A DNA stretch of 51,249 bases from an uncultured Bacteroidota bacterium (GTDB taxonomy: Bacteria; Bacteroidota; Bacteroidia; Bacteroidales; VadinHA17): the NCBI GenBank assembly GCA_937864815.1, contig CALMJY010000018.1, forward strand, positions 1 to 51,249, read 5' to 3'. Positions 17,084 through 26,520 of this stretch are shown here, in pieces. Under the pieces are notes generated by a model. The model ran no database searches, was not told the origin of the DNA, and saw only the letters and a list, made by a program, of their open reading frames with translations. Made by a program: the position numbers and the translations under genes. Position 1 is the first letter of the stretch. Each line of letters starts with the position of its first letter.

Positions 17084-19135
17084 TTGACCCGAATAGTGTA
17101 TTATCGTTTTATTTCAGTTTTATTAGTTGCTTTTTTTACAGCAATTAATTCATCATCTGTGATAATGGGCCAGTCCAGAGATAGTCTGCTGTATTTACTT
17201 GATAACAACCTTTTTAAGAACGATTCAGCAAAGTTCATTATACTGAGAAAGATAATCCGCAGCACGCCAGACTTTGAAAGCAGGCTGAAGTATTGTGAAC
17301 AGGCCATAGAACTTGCTGAAAAACGGGATATTATGCTTCCTGATGCATATATTCTAAAAGGAACCTGCTATTTGGATTCAGGAGATCTTCCATCAGCCCT
17401 GGAATGGTTTATCAGGTCAGCAAACCTATACAAGGAACAAGGTAATAACAGGGGCCTGGCAAAAACATATACCTATATTGCAGAAGCATACAATAAGCAG
17501 GAAAATCCCGAAAATGAAAAATCTTATCTCCGGAATGCCATTGAAATCTATAAGCAGGAAAAGGATTCCGTTAATCTGGCAATAACACTCACAAACCTTG
17601 GATATGCTAATTTAAGCATGGATAAGTACGACACAGCTTTGGTGATATTTTCTGAAACAAGTGATATCTTTCAAAAACTTGGATATACTTCTCAATATGC
17701 CTATTGCATAGGAAACTCTGGTATGGCATATTCCCGGTTGTCGGTATATGATAAAGCTGAAGAGAAACTTCTTCAGGCTATTGAAATACTTGCTGGATTG
17801 GGAGATGAACGGGCCATTTTAGAGTACACAATTGAATACGCCAATATCCTTCAGCATAAGGGAGAAATTAAGAAAGCAATTGCCGTAGCAACGGAGGCAT
17901 TTAACAGTGCTGTGAAGAATGATTTTAAAGATTATGAACGTGATGCAGCAAAGTGTCTCGCCCAGTTGTATCATGAATCAGGGAATCATGAAAGCGCCTT
18001 TCATTTTCAGTCATTATTCATAAGTGCGAATGACAGTATTAATAACATCGTGACCATACAGAAAATGGCCGATCTGCGTACGAAATTTGAAGTGTCCAAA
18101 AAGCAGACCGAGGTTGAGATCTTAGAGAAAAACAAGGTAATTCAGCGTATTGTTATTTTTGGGATGGCAGTCATTCTGTTGATGGCTGTTATCATTATAT
18201 TGCTCTATTATGTAAACCTGAAACGCACCAAAAAGCTCATGGCAGACCTTGATGAACGTCGGTTACTGCTTGAAAAACAGAGCTCGGAACTGAAAGAAAA
18301 AAATGACACAATTATTAAGACACATGAAGAACTGAAACAATTGTATGAGATCACAAGTGCTCAAAAGGAAGAAATAATAGGCAGCATTAACTATGCTGAA
18401 AGAATCCAGAAGGCAGTCCTGCCGCCAGAAGCTTACATAACGGAGTTAATTAATGAACATTTCATTTTCTATAAACCAAAAGAAATCGTCAGCGGTGATT
18501 TCTACTGGATAAAGCAGATTAATCAGTATATCATTCTGGTTTGTGCAGACTGCACCGGGCATGGAGTTCCCGGGGCTTTTATGAGCATGCTCGGAATAAG
18601 TTATTTAAATGAGATTGTACAAAGAAAAGAGATAACCCAGGCAAACCAGGTTTTGAATGAGTTGAGGAAGGGAATTAAACATTCGCTCCGGCAGACCGGG
18701 AAAAAAGAAGAATCAAGAGAAGGAATAGATATGGCTATTTGTGTTATTGATACCAACACAAACGTTATGCAATATTCCGGTGCTTTTATTCCGGTGTACA
18801 TTATCAGCCACAATAACGGACAAGCGGAACTGAATGAAATTAAAGCGGACAGGATGCCTGTTGGTGTACATTTTTCAATGGACCAATCCTTTACATATCA
18901 TGAAATCCAGCTTAAAATAGGCGATACTTTTTACATATCCACTGATGGTTTCATTGATCAGACAGGAGGCAGCAACAACACCAGGTTCGGAAGTAATAGT
19001 TTTAAAAAGATGCTTATGGAGATCTATGACAAACCTTTGTATGAACAAAAGGAAAGTTTACAACATACTCTTAAAACCTGGATGGGTGAGAATGAACAGA
19101 GAGATGATATTCTTGTAATAGGTGCAAGGCTATAG
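17084..19135 (+). CDS. TPR-containing, membrane-anchored SpoIIE-family phosphatase
   Basis: A 683-residue signalling protein. A signal peptide is followed by about six tetratricopeptide repeats (residues ~45-320), a membrane span near residues 353-376, a coiled coil (ERRLLLEKQSSELKEKN) and a cytosolic SpoIIE/PP2C serine phosphatase from ~435. Metal-site acids are visible in VSGDFYWI, CADCTGHGVPGAF, STDGFIDQTGG and RDDILVIG. In Bacteroidota such proteins are thought to control partner-switching systems, but no anti-sigma kinase or STAS antagonist is nearby. The start is a TTG at 17084; a GTG at 17096 is an alternative. It is cotranscribed with the small secreted protein before it. Confidence 0.8.
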   Translation: MTRIVYYRFISVLLVAFFTAINSSSVIMGQSRDSLLYLLDNNLFKNDSAKFIILRKIIRSTPDFESRLKYCEQAIELAEKRDIMLPDAYILKGTCYLDSGDLPSALEWFIRSANLYKEQGNNRGLAKTYTYIAEAYNKQENPENEKSYLRNAIEIYKQEKDSVNLAITLTNLGYANLSMDKYDTALVIFSETSDIFQKLGYTSQYAYCIGNSGMAYSRLSVYDKAEEKLLQAIEILAGLGDERAILEYTIEYANILQHKGEIKKAIAVATEAFNSAVKNDFKDYERDAAKCLAQLYHESGNHESAFHFQSLFISANDSINNIVTIQKMADLRTKFEVSKKQTEVEILEKNKVIQRIVIFGMAVILLMAVIIILLYYVNLKRTKKLMADLDERRLLLEKQSSELKEKNDTIIKTHEELKQLYEITSAQKEEIIGSINYAERIQKAVLPPEAYITELINEHFIFYKPKEIVSGDFYWIKQINQYIILVCADCTGHGVPGAFMSMLGISYLNEIVQRKEITQANQVLNELRKGIKHSLRQTGKKEESREGIDMAICVIDTNTNVMQYSGAFIPVYIISHNNGQAELNEIKADRMPVGVHFSMDQSFTYHEIQLKIGDTFYISTDGFIDQTGGSNNTRFGSNSFKKMLMEIYDKPLYEQKESLQHTLKTWMGENEQRDDILVIGARL

Positions 19136-19447
19136 CCATTGTATCAATTTCAATAGCCGGCTTTATCTCCATTTTTTTAGACATTCCAAAACCGAAAATC
19201 CGTAAATCCCTATAGCGGAGATGAATGAATGACTGGTATTGTTATTTAAGTCAATTTTGAATAAGTCAAACAGGACAATTCTGCAGGTTATAACGGGTAA
19301 TTGGGAACGGATTAACTTACTATTAACCTTCTTTTCCTGATGAAAATACTAATTTTGAAAGGAATATATCTGCAATTAAGCAAACTTTAATACAGAAAAG
19401 CCAGACTGGCATTATTATTGATCCATCCTGAGAATAATTATTTCAAA
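19136..19447 (+). promoter_or_regulatory. Intergenic region with candidate ABC-operon promoter
   Basis: 312 bp without a gene. A -7 box candidate TAATTTTG sits at 19350-19357, about 90 bp before the ATPase ATG. A good -33 TTTG is not present, and no terminator hairpin was seen after the phosphatase gene. Confidence 0.35.
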
Positions 19448-20140
19448 ATGATCCGGCTAAAAAATATACATAAGACATACTATATCGGACAGAATGGCCT
19501 TCATGTTCTGAAAGGGGTTGACATGAATATTGAAAAAGGGGAGATGATTTCCATTATGGGTTCATCAGGTTCAGGGAAGTCAACTCTTCTTAATGTTATA
19601 GGCATCCTTGACAATTATGATGATGGTGAATTCTTCCTTGACGGTAGACTTATAAGGGATTTGAATGAAACCCAGGCCGCAAAACTCAGAAATAAAACAC
19701 TTGGTTTTGTTTTCCAGAGTTTCAACCTTATTGCATTTAAAAATGCCCTTGAAAATGTTGCTCTGCCTTTATATTATCAGGGAATAAACCGCAGGAAAAG
19801 GAATATCATTGCAATGGAATATCTTGATAAGGTTGGTTTACGGGAGTGGGCAAATCATCTTCCAAGCGAACTGTCGGGCGGTCAGAAGCAGAGGGTTGCC
19901 ATTGCACGTGCACTGATAGCCCAGCCAAAAGTAATCCTGGCTGATGAACCAACAGGAGCACTTGATTCCCAGACTTCTCTGGAAGTTATGGAGATACTTC
20001 GCGAAGTGAACCAGACTGGTATAACGATTATAATCGTTACTCACGAACATGACATATCAATGCTTACCGACAGAATTATCAGGATAAGGGACGGAGTGAT
20101 CGGGGAAAATATCATAGTTAAGGAGATTAACAGTAATTAG
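19448..20140 (+). CDS. ABC transporter ATP-binding protein, MacB/LolD type
   Basis: A 230-residue ATPase. Walker A GSSGSGKST at residues 38-46, the Q-loop in FVFQSFNLI, the ABC signature LSGGQKQRVAIARAL, Walker B VILADEPTGAL and the H-loop VTHEHD are all intact. The layout matches LolD/MacB-type ATPases that power mechanotransmission through the periplasm rather than substrate passage. The ATG at 19448 is preferred over a TTG at 19418. It is followed after 18 bp by two permeases and then by an adaptor, so the ATPase is separate from the permease, unlike E. coli MacB where the two are fused. Confidence 0.92.
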   Translation: MIRLKNIHKTYYIGQNGLHVLKGVDMNIEKGEMISIMGSSGSGKSTLLNVIGILDNYDDGEFFLDGRLIRDLNETQAAKLRNKTLGFVFQSFNLIAFKNALENVALPLYYQGINRRKRNIIAMEYLDKVGLREWANHLPSELSGGQKQRVAIARALIAQPKVILADEPTGALDSQTSLEVMEILREVNQTGITIIIVTHEHDISMLTDRIIRIRDGVIGENIIVKEINSN

Positions 20141-20158
20141 CCATTTAACAGAACAGGT

Positions 20159-21388
20159 ATGTTTGATATTGATAAATGGCAGGAAATCTTTGCAACCATT
20201 AGGAAGAACAAGCTTCGGACATTCCTTACAGGATTCAGCGTTGCCTGGGGGATCTTTATGCTTATCATTTTACTCGGTTCAGGAAATGGTCTGCAGAATG
20301 GTGTTGAATACCAGTTCAAGGCAGATGCAACCAATACAATCTGGTTATATCCGGGATCAACAACAATGGCTTATCAGGGTATGAAACCCGGAAGGCAGAT
20401 AAATTTCACAAATGAAGACTATTCTTTTGTTAAGGAAAATTTTCCGGACATTGAAGAAATAGCTGCCAGGTATTATTTCTGGCAGAACCGTATTATCTCA
20501 TATAAAAAGCAATTTGGTTCATTTGACCTGATTTGTGTACATCCTGCTATGCAACAGATTGAAAATATCACTGTTACACAGGGCAGGTTGATTAATGAGG
20601 TTGATCTTCAAAGGCACAGAAAGGTCGTAATAATCGGTCAACCGGTCAGGGATGCTTTGTTTAAAAACGGGGAGAATCCACTTGGAGAATATATCAAAGT
20701 GAATGGTGTGCCTTTCCTGGTTGTCGGGGTATTTACTGACCGGAACGACAGGGATCAGCAAAGGTTATATCTCCCTATTTCAACTGCACAGATGATATTT
20801 AACGGAGGAAACAGGATTAATAATCTGACTATTACCACGAATATTTCAGTTGAGGAGAGTGAAATCCTGGAACAATCACTCCGAACAAAACTGGCAAAAA
20901 GACACCGTTTTAACAGTGAAGATAAATCTGCACTTTATATTGGAAATACCATCCGTGAATTTAAGCAGTTCCAGAACTTGTTTATGGGAATAAAAATATT
21001 TGTTATAGTAATTGGTCTTTTTACAATAATTGCAGGAGTAGTGGGAGTAAGCAATATTATGATCATTGTGGTTAATGAGAGAACCAAGGAAATAGGTATC
21101 CGTAAGGCTATCGGTGCAACACCCTGGTCAATAATTTTTCTCATAATATTCGAATCCGTTATTATAACAGCATTTGCCGGTTATATAGGTCTGGTAGGGG
21201 GTATAGGTTTGCTTGAGCTTGTCAGTAAGTTTATGCCGGCGAGTGAATTCTTCAGGAATCCTGAAGTTGATTTCACCATAGCAGTCTCTGCAACCCTTGT
21301 TCTTGTCTTTGCAGGAGTACTGGCAGGTCTGTTCCCTGCTGTAAAGGCTGCCAGGATCAGACCGGTTATTGCATTACGTGATGAATAA
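20159..21388 (+). CDS. MacB-like ABC transporter permease, first paralog
   Basis: A 409-residue permease: one N-terminal span (WGIFMLIILLGSGNGL), a large periplasmic MacB_PCD-type domain (residues ~45-270) and three C-terminal spans of the FtsX type beginning at GIKIFVIVIGLFTIIAG. The conserved coupling segment MIIVVNERTKEIGIRKAIGATP lies between the second and third spans. The C-terminus ends with the usual P-V-x-A-L-R-x-E. It is closely related to the next gene, and both start with MFD-DKWQEI, so they probably form a heterodimer with the ATPase upstream. Substrate is unknown. Confidence 0.88.
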   Translation: MFDIDKWQEIFATIRKNKLRTFLTGFSVAWGIFMLIILLGSGNGLQNGVEYQFKADATNTIWLYPGSTTMAYQGMKPGRQINFTNEDYSFVKENFPDIEEIAARYYFWQNRIISYKKQFGSFDLICVHPAMQQIENITVTQGRLINEVDLQRHRKVVIIGQPVRDALFKNGENPLGEYIKVNGVPFLVVGVFTDRNDRDQQRLYLPISTAQMIFNGGNRINNLTITTNISVEESEILEQSLRTKLAKRHRFNSEDKSALYIGNTIREFKQFQNLFMGIKIFVIVIGLFTIIAGVVGVSNIMIIVVNERTKEIGIRKAIGATPWSIIFLIIFESVIITAFAGYIGLVGGIGLLELVSKFMPASEFFRNPEVDFTIAVSATLVLVFAGVLAGLFPAVKAARIRPVIALRDE

Positions 21389-21403
21389 TAAATAAAGTCA
21401 GGT

Positions 21404-22669
21404 ATGTTCGACAGAGATAAGTGGCAGGAAATATACAGCTCTTTAAAGAGCAACAAGCTGCGGACATTTTTCACGGCATTTGGTGTCTTCTGGGGAATCT
21501 TCATGCTTATTATAATGCTTGGTTCAGGTAACGGCCTTCGCAATGCTGTATTTGAAGGGATGGGTGATTTTGCTACCAACAGCGCCATAATATTCACCCG
21601 CCAGACGACTATTCCATACAAAGGATTTCCCAGGGGAAGAAACTGGTTGTTTCGTACATCTGATATGGAAGCACTTCTGGAGAACATTCCGGAGATTGAT
21701 CAGCTTGCTCCCAGATTACAACCCTGGGGAGGAAACGGAGGCAACAATGTTGTTTACGGACTCAAAACCGGGGCTTATAATATTACAGGAGATTATCCGG
21801 CAATCAATAAAATAGATCCTGTGCTGATGCTGGAAGGACGATTCTTAAATGAAATAGATATTTTATATAAAAGAAAAGTTGCGGTTATTGGAAACCGTGT
21901 GAGGGATGAGCTCTTTAAAAACGGAGAGGCTGTTATTGGTGAATATATAAGGATCAACGGGGTTTACTACCAGGTTGTTGGAGTTTTTGAGCCAAAGAAC
22001 AAGAATATAAATATCGGCGGGGATAAAGATAAGACTGTATTCATACCCTTTACGACAATGCAGGTAAGCTATAACCTTGGAGATGATGTCCATTATTTCC
22101 TTGTTACAGCAAAACCTGATAAATCGGCATCGGTGGTTGAAGAGAAATGTTTGAAGCTTCTTGCTGAAAGGAACCATGTTGCTCCGGAGGATGAACAGGC
22201 ATTCGGACATTTTAACCTTGAGAAAGAGTTTAAAAAGATGAACGGACTTTTCCTCGGAATCCGCGTCCTGATCTGGATCGTGGGTACAGGCACTCTTCTT
22301 GCAGGTGTTATCGGAGTAAGCAATATCATGCTGATTATAATTAAAGAACGAACTAAGGAAATAGGAATTCAGCGTGCTATTGGTGCAACTCCATGGAAAA
22401 TCATTTCACAGATAATAACAGAATCGGTAACTCTGACTGCAATAGCAGGAAGTTTTGGCCTCGTGCTTGGGGTATTCCTCCTGGAGATGCTGAATAATAT
22501 GCTGGAATCCTCAGCTGAAAAAAGTGAAATGTTCAGCCACCCGGAGGTGGATATCCAGGTGGCAGTAACAGCATTGATTGTGCTGATAATATCAGGTGTT
22601 GTGGCAGGTCTGATTCCTGCCCGAAAAGCTGTGAGCATGAAACCTGTTGACGCTCTGAGATATGAATGA
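21404..22669 (+). CDS. MacB-like ABC transporter permease, second paralog
   Basis: A 421-residue permease with the same domain order as its neighbour: an N-terminal span with WGIFMLIIMLGSGNGLRNA, a periplasmic domain, the coupling motif MLIIIKERTKEIGIQRAIGATP and a terminal PVDALRYE. It starts 15 bp after the first paralog, so the pair arose by tandem duplication and likely assembles as a heterodimer. The periplasmic domains have diverged more than the membrane segments, which suggests the two halves contact different parts of the adaptor or substrate; that is inference. Confidence 0.88.
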   Translation: MFDRDKWQEIYSSLKSNKLRTFFTAFGVFWGIFMLIIMLGSGNGLRNAVFEGMGDFATNSAIIFTRQTTIPYKGFPRGRNWLFRTSDMEALLENIPEIDQLAPRLQPWGGNGGNNVVYGLKTGAYNITGDYPAINKIDPVLMLEGRFLNEIDILYKRKVAVIGNRVRDELFKNGEAVIGEYIRINGVYYQVVGVFEPKNKNINIGGDKDKTVFIPFTTMQVSYNLGDDVHYFLVTAKPDKSASVVEEKCLKLLAERNHVAPEDEQAFGHFNLEKEFKKMNGLFLGIRVLIWIVGTGTLLAGVIGVSNIMLIIIKERTKEIGIQRAIGATPWKIISQIITESVTLTAIAGSFGLVLGVFLLEMLNNMLESSAEKSEMFSHPEVDIQVAVTALIVLIISGVVAGLIPARKAVSMKPVDALRYE

Positions 22670-22700
22670 TACTAACTTTATTATAGTAAACTGAATAAAA

Positions 22701-23825
22701 ATGAAAAAATTTTTTCGGATCAGCCTGCTGGTACTATTTCTGGCAGCTATTTTAGCCACATTCGGTTATTTATACAATAAATCACGGAAAAAACCAGTCG
22801 TATATGAACTGAAAAGTCCGACAGTAATGAATATTATCAAAAAAACTGTTGCAACCGGATCAGTTGTACCGCGGAAGGAAATTGCCATAAAACCGCAGGT
22901 ATCGGGCATTATAGAGGAGCTTTATATTGAAGCCGGTAATAAAGTGGAGAAGGGAGACCTTATTGCAAAGGTCCGTATCATTCCCGATATGGTTAATCTG
23001 AATAATGCAGAGTCGCGTCTTAAAAGAGCAAAGCTGAATCTTGAAGATGCCAAAATAGTATATGAGCGCCAGAAAAAGATTTATGAACAGGGGGTTATCT
23101 CTGAAGCTGAATTCCTTCAGTTCAGGCTTAGCTATAATAATGCCATCGAAGAAATGGAATCAGCAGAGAATAACCTTCAGCTGATACGGGAGGGGGTTTC
23201 GAAGAAGTCTGGTAATGTTACCAATACACTTATCAGATCCACAATCAAGGGGATGATACTGGACGTACCTGTTGAGGTAGGTAATTCAGTTATTGAATCA
23301 AATAACTTCAATGAAGGTACCACAGTTGCCAGTGTGGCAGATATGGGTGAAATGATTTTCAAGGGAAAGGTTGATGAAACTGAGGTCGGGAAATTAAAAG
23401 AGGGTATGCCGCTGGTTTTGTCTATTGGTGCTATTGACAGCGCAAAATTTGATGCGGAACTTGAATATATAGCACCCAAGGGGAAGGAAGAAAACGGTGC
23501 AATACAGTTTGAGATAAGAGCTGCCGTCACACTGAAGGAAAGTATGTTTATAAGAGCAAATTATAGTGCCAATGCTGATATTGTCCTGGAACGTGCCGAC
23601 AGTGTTCTGAGCATTACAGAGTCACTTTTGAAGTTTAGTAATGATTCTGCTTATGTCGAAACAGAAACCTCCACACCACAGTTATTTGAGAAGACGTATA
23701 TTAAAACAGGTATATCTGACGGGATTAACATCCAGGTAAAGGAAGGGCTTACAAAGGAGAGCAAGATCAAGGGGGAGGAGAAAAAAGAGGAAAAGAAGAA
23801 GGAGCCTGAGAACAAACAGGGATAA
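22701..23825 (+). CDS. Periplasmic adaptor (MacA/HlyD family)
   Basis: A 374-residue membrane-fusion protein: an N-terminal anchor (residues ~5-22), a lipoyl half-motif (VVPRKEIAIKPQVSGIIEEL), an alpha-hairpin of ~75 residues (AKIVYERQKKIYEQGVISEAE), the second lipoyl half, and beta-barrel and membrane-proximal domains. The last ~25 residues are a charged Lys/Glu tail. It completes a MacAB-like system with the ATPase and two permeases upstream. No TolC-type gene lies in this operon, so the outer-membrane channel, if needed, comes from elsewhere. It converges on the GH3 gene with a 35-bp gap. Confidence 0.85.
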   Translation: MKKFFRISLLVLFLAAILATFGYLYNKSRKKPVVYELKSPTVMNIIKKTVATGSVVPRKEIAIKPQVSGIIEELYIEAGNKVEKGDLIAKVRIIPDMVNLNNAESRLKRAKLNLEDAKIVYERQKKIYEQGVISEAEFLQFRLSYNNAIEEMESAENNLQLIREGVSKKSGNVTNTLIRSTIKGMILDVPVEVGNSVIESNNFNEGTTVASVADMGEMIFKGKVDETEVGKLKEGMPLVLSIGAIDSAKFDAELEYIAPKGKEENGAIQFEIRAAVTLKESMFIRANYSANADIVLERADSVLSITESLLKFSNDSAYVETETSTPQLFEKTYIKTGISDGINIQVKEGLTKESKIKGEEKKEEKKKEPENKQG

Positions 23826-23860
23826 TCCTTATGACTTACCTGGTATAATACCCATGCAGG

Positions 23861-25846
23861 TTATTTATAACTAAGCCCGAATCCAAATGGGAATAAAGGG
23901 TTTTCTGAATCATATGGAAGGTCTTCTTTCTGATTTCTGACAGCCTCCATTGATGAGGCCAGTTCAACCGGAAGCCTGGCGGATGGATTTTTATTTCCAA
24001 AAATCACATCAAGCAGAGCCTCATCATTCGCTCCAAAATTTGCGAGCAATCCTGATGCCGCCTCAGTTATTTCCGGTATAACAGCAGGTCTGTCGAGATA
24101 TATGTCAACAACTGTGGGGACTTTCTTCATTAGATCAAGGATCTCATTAAGATCTGGTTCTTTGAAATCCAGATCACCGGAATTGAACAGCCTGCCAAGC
24201 GGACCGGATCCCTTTAGTGGTTGTGAAGGTGTCTTCAACCTGATGATTGCGACTTCTGCATCCCCGGGCTTGTTAACAACAGTTCCAAACTTAGTGACTA
24301 TATCAGGCCTGATATTTTTAATGAACACTTTTACACCCTTCTTTAATGGTAAAAAACCAGCACCATTTTGAGAAATGTTCTTAAGAAGAACAATCGATTT
24401 TCTCTGTGCAAGTTCTCCTTCCTTTATAAACTCGTCACACCCCACAGTTTTTTCAGCATTTCGAATATCCAGATATGGATTATCAAACAAACCAAGAGAG
24501 AACTGTACTTTCAGAATCCTTCTCAATGATGTATCAAGACGGGCTTCGCTTATTTTTCCATCCATTACAAGACTGACAAGCATTTCAGGAACCAATTCCC
24601 CTCCAAACTGGTCAATTCCTGCTTCGATACATTTCAACATTCGTTCTTCAGGTGTTGCTTTTTCCATTCCACGGGCTCTTGCGGGAAGGATTGTCATACC
24701 AAGCATTTTGGTATCGGTCAGTAATCCCCAGTCGGTGCAGACAACTCCGGCGAAATGATATTGATTCCTTAATAATCCGGTAATCATTTCCCTGTTAAAA
24801 GAGTAACCAACATCTTCTGAAGTAATTCCTGTTGGTACTCCATAGTAAGGCATAATTTCAGCAGTTCCTGCTTTAAATGCTGCTTCAAAAGGGATCAGGT
24901 GGTAGTTAAAATTATTACCTGGATATATCTGACCCTTGGCAACAGGGAAGTGAGGATCTATACCTTCCTTCTGGGGGCCACCACCCGAAAAATGCTTTGT
25001 CATGCAGGCAACACTATTGCCTGAGAGGCTGTCTCCCTGGAATCCTTTAATGTAAGCATAAGTAAGTTTTGCTGACAAGGCCGCATCTTCACCAAAGGTT
25101 CCGTTTATTCTTCCCCAGCGGGGTTCTGTAGCAAGGTCAGCCATTGGATGAAGGGCCACACGAATACCAGTGGCCAGATATTCCCGACGTGCAATATCTG
25201 CAAATCTGTAAACCAGTGCAGAATCTCCGATTGCTGCCAGGCCGAGAGGTTCAGGCCATTGCGAGAAATCGCCTGACAACATGCTTGCAAGAGGATTAGA
25301 GCTGAAATGATTACGGGGATCAGTGGCTATTACAACCGGAATTCCCAGACGGGTCTTTTCTGCCATTTTCTGGATGTTGTTATGCCACAGAGCGATTTCC
25401 CGTTTTCCGCTTCCGGCGAGAATATTGAAATGATTTAAGTGCTTTTGGTATATCATTGTTGATGTGCCAGGAACCGCAAAAGAGAAAGGGTCTTTTATTG
25501 AAGGTTTATCTGAGATCGATCCATCCTTATTCATGTTTATCATTGAAACAAACATCATCCCTGCTTTCTCCTCAAGAGTCATCTGTGAAATCAGATCCCC
25601 GGCTCTTGCTTCAGGTTTAAGCCTGGAATCCTCATATATATCAAGCTTTCCGTTTTTGTTAAGATCGCGGAAAGTGAAGCCATCAATCGTTAATGTTGGT
25701 GCTTCCGGACCTGCAAGAGACATGCTTATTTTGGCGTCTTTCCCTGCAGATCTTGATATTGAGAATATTGAGAAGGCTATAATACTGATGAAAACAGCCA
25801 ATACAGTGACAACAAGAAGAGCCAGGATTTTTAATATCTTTTTCAT
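23861..25846 (-). CDS. Glycoside hydrolase family 3 protein, membrane-anchored, with EF-hand-like loop
   Basis: A 661-residue GH3 enzyme (beta-glucosidase/xylosidase type). After an N-terminal hydrophobic anchor, residues 61-73 read DLNKNGKLDIYED, an EF-hand or dockerin-like calcium loop. The catalytic barrel includes MTLEEKAGMMF, EPRWGRINGTFGED, KH at 284-285 and the nucleophile Asp372 in VVCTDWG. A second alpha/beta domain ends with the short PFGFGLSYK. It is somewhat shorter than typical GH3 enzymes because the C-terminal domain is reduced and has no FnIII extension. Substrate cannot be read from sequence. It probably sits on the periplasmic face, and is a single gene with its own promoter. 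Confidence 0.87.
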   Translation of the reverse strand: MKKILKILALLVVTVLAVFISIIAFSIFSISRSAGKDAKISMSLAGPEAPTLTIDGFTFRDLNKNGKLDIYEDSRLKPEARAGDLISQMTLEEKAGMMFVSMINMNKDGSISDKPSIKDPFSFAVPGTSTMIYQKHLNHFNILAGSGKREIALWHNNIQKMAEKTRLGIPVVIATDPRNHFSSNPLASMLSGDFSQWPEPLGLAAIGDSALVYRFADIARREYLATGIRVALHPMADLATEPRWGRINGTFGEDAALSAKLTYAYIKGFQGDSLSGNSVACMTKHFSGGGPQKEGIDPHFPVAKGQIYPGNNFNYHLIPFEAAFKAGTAEIMPYYGVPTGITSEDVGYSFNREMITGLLRNQYHFAGVVCTDWGLLTDTKMLGMTILPARARGMEKATPEERMLKCIEAGIDQFGGELVPEMLVSLVMDGKISEARLDTSLRRILKVQFSLGLFDNPYLDIRNAEKTVGCDEFIKEGELAQRKSIVLLKNISQNGAGFLPLKKGVKVFIKNIRPDIVTKFGTVVNKPGDAEVAIIRLKTPSQPLKGSGPLGRLFNSGDLDFKEPDLNEILDLMKKVPTVVDIYLDRPAVIPEITEAASGLLANFGANDEALLDVIFGNKNPSARLPVELASSMEAVRNQKEDLPYDSENPLFPFGFGLSYK

Positions 25847-25897
25847 ATGAGAAAAGTATTATATCAATCAGCTATCCGAGAATGATAATCACAATAT

Positions 25898-25905
25898 CAA
25901 ATATA
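25898..25905 (-). promoter_or_regulatory. Candidate -7 box TATATTTG for the GH3 gene
   Basis: On the minus strand TATATTTG fits TAnnTTTG and lies about 50 bp before the GH3 ATG. No convincing -33 box was found at the right distance. Confidence 0.35.
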
Positions 25906-26302
25906 TGCAAATACAGAGAAAGTCTGTAACTATTACCATTTGAAGACGGATTATATTTACCATCCTTATCCGGAGTATATTCATTGATAAATTAACCAAT
26001 ATTGATTTTTTATAATGACAGGCTGAATGTGGTCAAGTTTCCTGTATTTTACATCATAGCAGATGACTTCAGTATATTTGAATAATCAATTTGGTAATTC
26101 AACTGGTTATAATCTCTCGGTTTTCTAAAACAGGTAGGGGACACCTTGATAGCCTGGCTGACAATTGAATGGATTATATGAGTGCACTTGATTTTTAGTG
26201 ATCAACTAATATCCTAAATGGCATCAAATTTTTAAAATGAATATTTTCAACTCTTGCTAAAAACCCTTATATTAGGGTCAGGAATAACTCTTTTATCCTC
26301 TT

Positions 26303-26503
26303 ATGGTTAAAATATATAAGTATAAAATTATTCCTATAGTAAACATAAGTATTTTATTTCGACCTTTCCGGAAAACCACGACAGTATCATTTGATAATAT
26401 TTCACTTACCGGATTTAAAGTTGAAAGTCATGGTGACTAACTTATTAAGTTTGGAATTGATCTGTCTTCAAGCAGAATTGTTCAAATAAAGAACAGCCAT
26501 TGA
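26303..26503 (+). pseudogene. Possible decayed reading frame leading into the glycosyltransferase pair
   Basis: The ATG at 26303 opens a frame of 45 codons (VNISILFRPFRKTTTVSFDN) that stops at 26438-26440 and then continues in the same frame for another 20 codons to 26503, ending just before the glycosyltransferase start. The composition looks coding, but I do not recognise a family. It could be the broken N-terminus of a polysaccharide-biosynthesis protein such as an acyltransferase. Low confidence. Confidence 0.2.
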
Positions 26504-26520
26504 CATTTCATAGGAAAACA

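Larger units (their letters stand above)
25847..26520. other. Intergenic region before the glycosyltransferase pair
   Basis: About 670 bp of AT-rich DNA without an intact gene. It contains the GH3 promoter at its left end, a GTGGTCAA 8-mer at 26029-26036 like those in the 138-bp mobile element, and a possible decayed reading frame at 26303-26503. Confidence 0.45.

Noticed and set aside
23826-23860. Bidirectional terminator between the adaptor and GH3 genes
   Set aside because: The ACCTG/CAGGT pairing gives only a 5-bp stem with a long loop and no U-run.
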